Shown: in pieces, positions 58,291 through 64,000 of the stretch
How positions within the stretch are numbered: the first letter of the stretch is position 1
How the letters are laid out: each line of letters opens with the position of its first letter
Program-made: the position numbers and the translations under genes
DNA from: Larix kaempferi
Taxonomy: Eukaryota > Streptophyta > Pinopsida > Pinales > Pinaceae
DNA: 64,000 nt
Direction of reading: 5' to 3'
Assembly (NCBI GenBank): GCA_027924585.1
Contig: BSBM01000608.1
Span: 7,628,501 to 7,692,500 of the forward strand
The notes under the pieces: generated by a model
The model's database searches: none
What the model was told of the DNA's origin: nothing
What the model saw: only the letters and a program-made list of their open reading frames with translations

Positions 58291-59684
58291 TATATATATA
58301 TTTAATGCACACAATCTATATAAGTAATTATAATTATAATTGAATAAAAATACCGATTTATACATATAAAAAAATCATAATTAATTGGTTGTTGCCAACA
58401 TTATTGATGTGGCTTCTTTCTTATTAAGGCGTTCGGTGCAATTCCCATCTTAGGTACACTGTTCAGTTTAGTACAATCCATTAATATGGAGATCCCTTGT
58501 GTTTCCCAAATTATTAAAAAAATATATATTCATAATTAAATTTATAAAATTTTCAAAAACAATGTAATTAAATACATTCTCTTGTCACTAAAATCAAAAT
58601 TTAAAATCTAGTTTTTCTCTCATAATCCTCTACTCCATTTTTATAGAAAATAATACAATTCGTATGTATACATTCTGAATAACAATATAATTAAATACAT
58701 ATTTTGAAAATAATATAAATCTTTTATATCTTTTATCACTAAAATCAAAATTTATATTTTAGTTTCATTTTCTCATTGTTAGCACTTAGATTTTATTCCG
58801 GTTGTAAGAAAACAAGACCTAAGGTAACCTATTTCAAACCAAGCTTTAGGTAGATGAACTAGCCATTTTCTCTACCAGAGAGGGCTCTCTCTTTGATATA
58901 TATATGAAGGCTAAAAATATACGAAGGTTCTTTTAGGGTTTCTCAAAAAATATTTTCTGGTCGAAAAGGTAAACAAGAAACATTGGGCATGGAGTCGAAG
59001 CTTTCAAAATGTGTAATAAACCAGTAAGAGATTTTCACCATACAAATTTACGCAGAGGCAAGATAGTAATCATGTTACAGTCAATTCGATTTTTCAGGCG
59101 GCATAGAAAGAAGTAAAGACATTCCATCAACAACAGGTATCTATCCAGGATAAATCTATTGTCAACTTTGGAGAATATAATGGATATTTAAATGCAGATA
59201 AAATGAGGCATAACCAGTATGAATCTCAAGTTATTTCAAAAGTTCATTTAAATATAGAAGAAAAAACACCATGGGAGATATAACGAAGAAGATAAACATG
59301 CACATATAAAGATAAGAAGAATAACAGACTGTAAAACTGATTAACTCATGAATCTCTGGTATCAAAAGATAGGTATCATCACTGTACTGCTTTTATTTCA
59401 AAAATAGACTTCAAAACATACTTGTTTCTCAAAAAAAAAATTTCAACCCTTTCAACAATGACCTCCATTGTTTTTTATACAAAATTTTTAGAAGAAGCTC
59501 CACATAACCGCTTCTTCTAACTAATAATTAAAAATACTTAACTAAAAGATAACTGTCTTCGAGCAACCCATAACTGTCTTTCAAATAATATTACAAATTT
59601 TTTAAAATAAAAATGTCTTTTTGCCACTTGGAAAAACTTTTTGGATATCATCCTTTTGCCACATAGCAAGAGTTTCAAATGCAT
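58291..59684. other. AT-rich DNA, no supported gene
   Basis: Two related AT-rich stretches (58545-58620 and 58675-58760, both containing CACTAAAATCAAAATTTA). No LTR, polypurine tract or pol sequence of the neighbouring large frame was recognised here. Confidence 0.45.
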
Positions 59685-62600
59685 CTAGGTATGAACAGAA
59701 TATCTGGTCTTTCCGTATTTCTCTACATAATTCCACTGGTCAACCGTGGGTAGGTCATAACTGGTCATTTCCTTCACCAGGACTCGCATCTCGATATGAC
59801 CTGCATAAGAAATAGGAAGAAGGTTTGCGCAAGTTGAAATTAGCATATTTAAAATTTCAAATTCCCCTGACATTTTCTCCATTAGAATTTTTCCTGTGAG
59901 CATGTGATCTAGCTGCTGGAATTTTCGGTGATCCATCCTGATATCAAACAGTAATCTTTTGTAATCATTTGGAGGAATTAATTCACCATTTTCGTTCCAG
60001 AAAGCTGGGAATCCCTTATTCACTAACTTTTCAAATTGCTTTTTGAACTGGATTACTTCTTTCCTTATTTCTCCTGCTTTGTCCTCGACGTTTTCGACAT
60101 GTGAGTACTTGCCCAAGATCCTTCTGGCCCAAGTGATGACAGAAATTCTGTTCGTTATACTCATGGCTGTCAGGTCTGCCTCGTATAAACTGTTTAAGAA
60201 TGTTATTGCTCTCTGGGCTATTTCTTTCGGCTTTCTATTTAGGCTTTCTCTGACTGCCCGGCAACTTTCGAAGGCATCTTTGGCTACTTTTTCTTTAACT
60301 CTTATATAATCCAGATATGGCCTAAGTTTTTCAACCTCTTTAATGATCTGATCCCACACCATATGTTTACATCCCTGCATAGCAGCTTGCCCTGTTGCAT
60401 GAGCTGCTAATCCTTTATTATTATTGCTCAATTCCTGATTACTTGCCTGTAAAGTTTTTATTTCTTTTTCTTTTACTTCATTTTCTTCTTTCAATTTCTG
60501 TACTTCTGCCTTTAACAATTTTATTTCATTATCTTTTAAACTTATTTGTGACATTGCCTGTGAAATTCCATCTACACTAGTCTTATCTTCTTCCGAGCCT
60601 GTCTGTACTTGCTGCTGACTATTTTCTGCTAATTGTTTTCTCGCTATTGCCAACTGTTCTTCCAAAATGAACCTTTCTTTTTCTCAATAATCCTTTTCGT
60701 CAGAAAGCTTTAACATTTTAGCAGTGACATCATTGACTTCGTTAGATAGTTCTTCTTTCTCTTTTTCTAATACTGTCAATTCTGCACCTTGAATGAGTAC
60801 AGTATCTGGGATTTTCAATTTTCGTCTCAATGTTAAGATCACATCTTCCTTCTCCTTAAGCAGTTTTGTGGCCGCGTCTCCATCTTTATTAATTAAATCC
60901 ATTTGCAATTTCTTAATTTGCTGTTGTCGAGACTTATTCTCCGCCTTTTCCTGTCTCAACTGATTATTTAATTTATCTACTGAATTCTTCAGTTTGTCTG
61001 CTCTCAATGTGGCTCCCAAATAGTCTGAGTATATGACCTCTCCAGTTTGTCTATGTAACAAAATTTTATCAGGAGCATTCACTTTTGACAGGTCTATCTT
61101 CATCTCTGAGATCTTGTTTTTTGTTACAACTGAGAATTTCAAAGAATTTTCTCTGATGTTCTTGCTGGTAAATAAGCTCACTTCATTATTTGATATATTC
61201 CTGACCTTCGGAAACAATTGACTTGTTTGCTTCGCGGATTCTTGCTTATTTTTACTATGTTCATCAAATACGTCCATGATATTCCTGGGTCTATTTACAT
61301 CACCCCCTACAGGGGTTTCTTCAATGTTGTATTCCTTCACTGTAACTTCTGGTATTTCATCCTCTATCACTTTTGCTTCTTCTGGAATTGTTGTCAATTC
61401 TTGTGACTCATCGGTTTTCAATCTTTTTCCTTTTTCTGTCTCTTCATCATCAATAATCATAATGTCCTGTATAGGTCTTTTGGACCCCACTAATGCAGTA
61501 TTTATTTCGCTTTCTGCTCCTACCGTTGCTTCTTCCAATGATATTTCCTTATCGGATGTGTCTGGAATATTTTCTTCTTTGTATTCGAGCCAGTTGGCTC
61601 TGTCTGCCATCCCTTCAACAACTTGATGATTCAGAGCCTTGATACGACGCTCAATTCTTCGTTTGGATATGATATTCAATGGATCATATTCTATAGCTGC
61701 ATCTGTCCCAAAATTCATGTCTTTTAACAACTTCTCTATATATACAACAGCGTTCTTATTCTTTATTGTGAACGGACCTAATGTGAAAGGATATTTAATG
61801 TCCGTTGCTTGTCTATGAACTAAAAAATTGTTATCTTCTACAATCAATTTCTGTCTCAAGAATTCCAAGGCAAAAATCCTCAAGGTGAGGAATGCTGGTA
61901 ACACATAGGGTTCGTGCTTGAAACCATACAATCTGACTACCGTACTATCTTTTGATAAAAACCAGTCCCCTGTAGCATATTCTGTATTCAATTGCATTGA
62001 TACCTGCATTTCCGGTAGCACCCTGGGCAGGTTTTTTCCGAAAATCATCTTAAAGATTGCTGAGAGCATGTAGTTGATAAAGTTGAACATATTATTTTCC
62101 AGTGGAGTTGTGAAAACAATCTCCGGGAACTGCAATTCTTCCTGACTGGATACCATAATCATTCTCATTAAAAAGGCCTGAAACCTGAAATGTCTGTGTG
62201 TGGAAAAATTGACCATCTGGTCATGAATCCTTTCTGCTATGAACGTTTCAAAATTTAGTCGAGGAATTTGATTTTCGTCAATTCCCGACTGGACTATACT
62301 TATTCTGTACAATAAACTCAATTGAAACTCAGTTATATACAAATCCGTATCTAACCCTAGAACTACGGCCAACAGTGTCAAGACCAACTGAGTATTCTCA
62401 TTAAAAAGATTGATATCTAAAGGATAAGGGAGTTCTGAAATGCTAGTCTCTGGTCTGAGACACGTCGACAAAAACATTTCCCTATCACTCTAAGAAGTAT
62501 GATGAAAATTTTCAATAATTGAAACCTCAGAAAAAACTTCAGGGTCAAGGGTTTGGGGCAAATCTACTTCCAGGGCTCTAATCAATTCGGCTGGCTCGAT

Positions 62601-62891
62601 TTTGCAAACGGCTCTGGTTTTCTGGCTATTTAAAACGACTCTTTCTTCCCTGGAATAATTCTCGGCACACCAGGAGACGAATTCTGGGAAAACAGGAAAT
62701 TGGTCTGGGAAAAAAGCTATTAGAGATGACTGGTGAACCCTATGGGGGTCTATACCCTCTTTTAATAACTCAGACAACTTAATTTTCACATCGGAGACCG
62801 GAAACCTAATTAGGGTGTCGTAAACATCTTCATCTCTGTCTTCTAGGGCATCTTTCGACCTAATAACGTCTATATCTTGCACAGTCTCCAT
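59685..62891 (-). pseudogene. Intronless 1,068-codon frame, coiled-coil protein, two stops
   Basis: From ATG 62891 to the stop at 59685 one frame runs 1,069 codons, interrupted only by TAG 62490-62492 and TGA 60684-60686. I do not recognise the protein. Parts seen: an acidic N-terminus (residues 1-130), a folded hydrophobic region (~150-400; FLMRMIMVSSQ, GDWFLSKDSTVVRLYGF), an acidic low-complexity stretch with a KRPIQ and GKRLK basic patch (~470-520), two long coiled coils (~630-740 and ~755-840), and a helical C-terminus ending RYSVHT. It has no introns, unlike the terpene synthase. It lies next to an LTR-like block reading away from it. Its layout resembles the Gypsy post-pol frame at 25421-27726 (globular, acidic, coiled coil, helical), without clear residue identity. 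Best guess: accessory or antisense frame of a Tat-like retroelement. A decayed host gene is possible. Confidence 0.6.
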
Positions 62892-62928
62892 TTAAACGCT
62901 TCTTTTAAACAAAATTTCGTTTAAAAAG

Positions 62929-63850
62929 TGTGACAGGTCACCAGACCCTACCTGTAAGTGCTTGCTTTTCGCCTTCTGTCGCAATCGCCAGCTTCCACCA
63001 GTCTTCGGAGCTCTCCAAGATAACGACACATGCAAAATGCCGTTATGTGGAGCCCTTTCTTTTTATATAAGCCTTTTTAGAATAACCTCCTTGCACCTTT
63101 ATGAACGCGGGTCATATCCAACCATTGATCTTCGAACCATTGTTTTGGACTGTCAGATTTCATCCCCCTTTATTCCACCGGCGGTATCCGCGATCGAAAA
63201 GGCGGTTTCCTTTTCTGGTTTACTCCCCGCGCGGATACACCATCTGCTGACACCTGTTATAGTGGTTTATTCTCCGCGACCGCTTCCCCTTATATCCCGT
63301 GTGCATGTTCCTGGCCGCGGATGAAACGTTGGCCGTTGATTTTATTTAAGTATGTATCAGCCTTCCGATCATTGTAAAATATGATGTCATGTGCCATGGC
63401 CCCGCCAAGCTCTCCCTGTTCGCCACGTGTTGGGTCCCACCTAGCCACGTAAGGTATCTTTCCACATTTCCATAATGGGTGGTTCCGCGCGGTGTTATAG
63501 TGGTTTCCGATACCGCTTTATCCATGCGCGGATGAATGAATATCAGACACGTGCCTTGGTGGTATTATGTCCGCTACCACCCTCCAACATTTGTTGACGA
63601 TTACATTGGCGACGCGGGGTTGATATTAGCCGTTGATCTTGATCTATAATATCTCCGCCGATGGGACTTGACCGGGGTTTAACCCTTACCTATATTTGCT
63701 AGCGGACCTTATAATTATGGGTTTTTATCTTATATTTTTATATGAAAACCTTCAATTCACCCCTTTTATGATGATTTTTTCTCTTAGGACCTTTTAGCCA
63801 AACCTTTTAGCCAAAATTTTAGGTTTTTCTCAGACCTGGTGTCAACAACT
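62929..63850 (+). repeat. Probable LTR with TATA box and primer-site-like end
   Basis: CpG-rich block from TGTGACAGG (62929) to GTGTCAACA (about 63848). It is followed by ACTGGCTCCAACTGGGGA, which resembles a degenerate Gypsy primer-binding site. TTTATATAAG at 63062-63071 is a plus-strand TATA box. CACGTG occurs in CCACGTGTT (near 63423) and ACACGTGCC (near 63549). No second copy is in the window, so the LTR call rests on its ends only. A host bidirectional promoter is the alternative. Confidence 0.4.
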
Positions 63851-63938
63851 GGCTCCAACTGGGGATGCTATCCTCCCTGTGAGGTAGCAAAGAACATCGT
63901 AGACCAAGTGCCTAATCCATTGGGCCGCATTCAAACCC

Positions 63939-63963
63939 TTTTTTTTTTTTTTTTTTTTTTTTT
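63939..63963. repeat. Poly-T tract
   Basis: About 25 consecutive T bases. Possibly the poly(A) end of a minus-strand retroposed sequence continuing to the right, but no hairpin of the LINE type precedes it. Confidence 0.8.
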
Positions 63964-64000
63964 GAAATTTTTACACTGTACAGGAACTTTCTTTTACCGC

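Overview
The window is nuclear DNA of a conifer, almost certainly Pinaceae. The evidence is one intact, intron-rich terpene synthase gene (48889-52673, minus strand). Its 12 exons encode an 805-residue three-domain protein that I recognise as an (E)-alpha-bisabolene synthase of the gymnosperm TPS-d3 clade. Almost everything else is transposable-element sequence, satellite or AT-rich decay, as expected of a large conifer genome. I see no bacterial genes, CRISPR arrays, rRNA or tRNA genes.

Layout. 1-3655: AT-rich DNA with exon-like remnants of an unidentified coiled-coil/ankyrin-like gene (765-1735). 3672-7623: 5'-truncated L1-type LINE on the minus strand (LINE A) with a 16-bp target-site duplication. 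7576-34326 and 35212-45584 are two direct copies of one segmental duplication. Each carries an AT-rich part, a CACTA-like DUF4216 pseudogene, a ~335-bp satellite with higher-order structure, a second LINE (LINE B) and a minisatellite-rich copia tail. In copy 1, LINE B is split by a copia element (flanking repeat AAAAC). That copia is itself split by a 12.1-kb Athila/Tat-like Gypsy element (flanking repeat GTAAC). So 14412-33222 is a three-level nest: LINE, then gag-only copia, then Gypsy. Copy 2 lacks about 17.5 kb of this nest, and has its own 1.1-kb LINE-type insertion (42074-43207). Between the copies (34327-35211) lies an exon-like piece of a euAP2-class transcription factor gene.

45207-47248: copia tail and 3' LTR on the plus strand, then an opposed copia 5' LTR with primer-binding site on the minus strand. 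48708-52804: the bisabolene synthase gene with TATA box and a duplicated hairpin just past its stop codon. 53272-57426: AT-rich DNA with direct and tandem repeats and degenerate coding. 57427-58290: a 5'-truncated LINE 3' end. 59685-62891: an intronless 1,068-codon frame broken by two stops, with a coiled-coil centre, facing away from a CpG-rich LTR-like block (62929-63850).

Only the terpene synthase looks like a working host gene. It would convert farnesyl diphosphate to a bisabolene-type sesquiterpene in the cytosol. The most interesting structures are: a small hairpin shared by every LINE 3' end here, the gag-only chimeric copia with a 343-codon open frame, the two accessory retroelement frames, a hairpin overlapping the TATA box of one copia LTR, the satellite higher-order array, and the stray AP2 exon.
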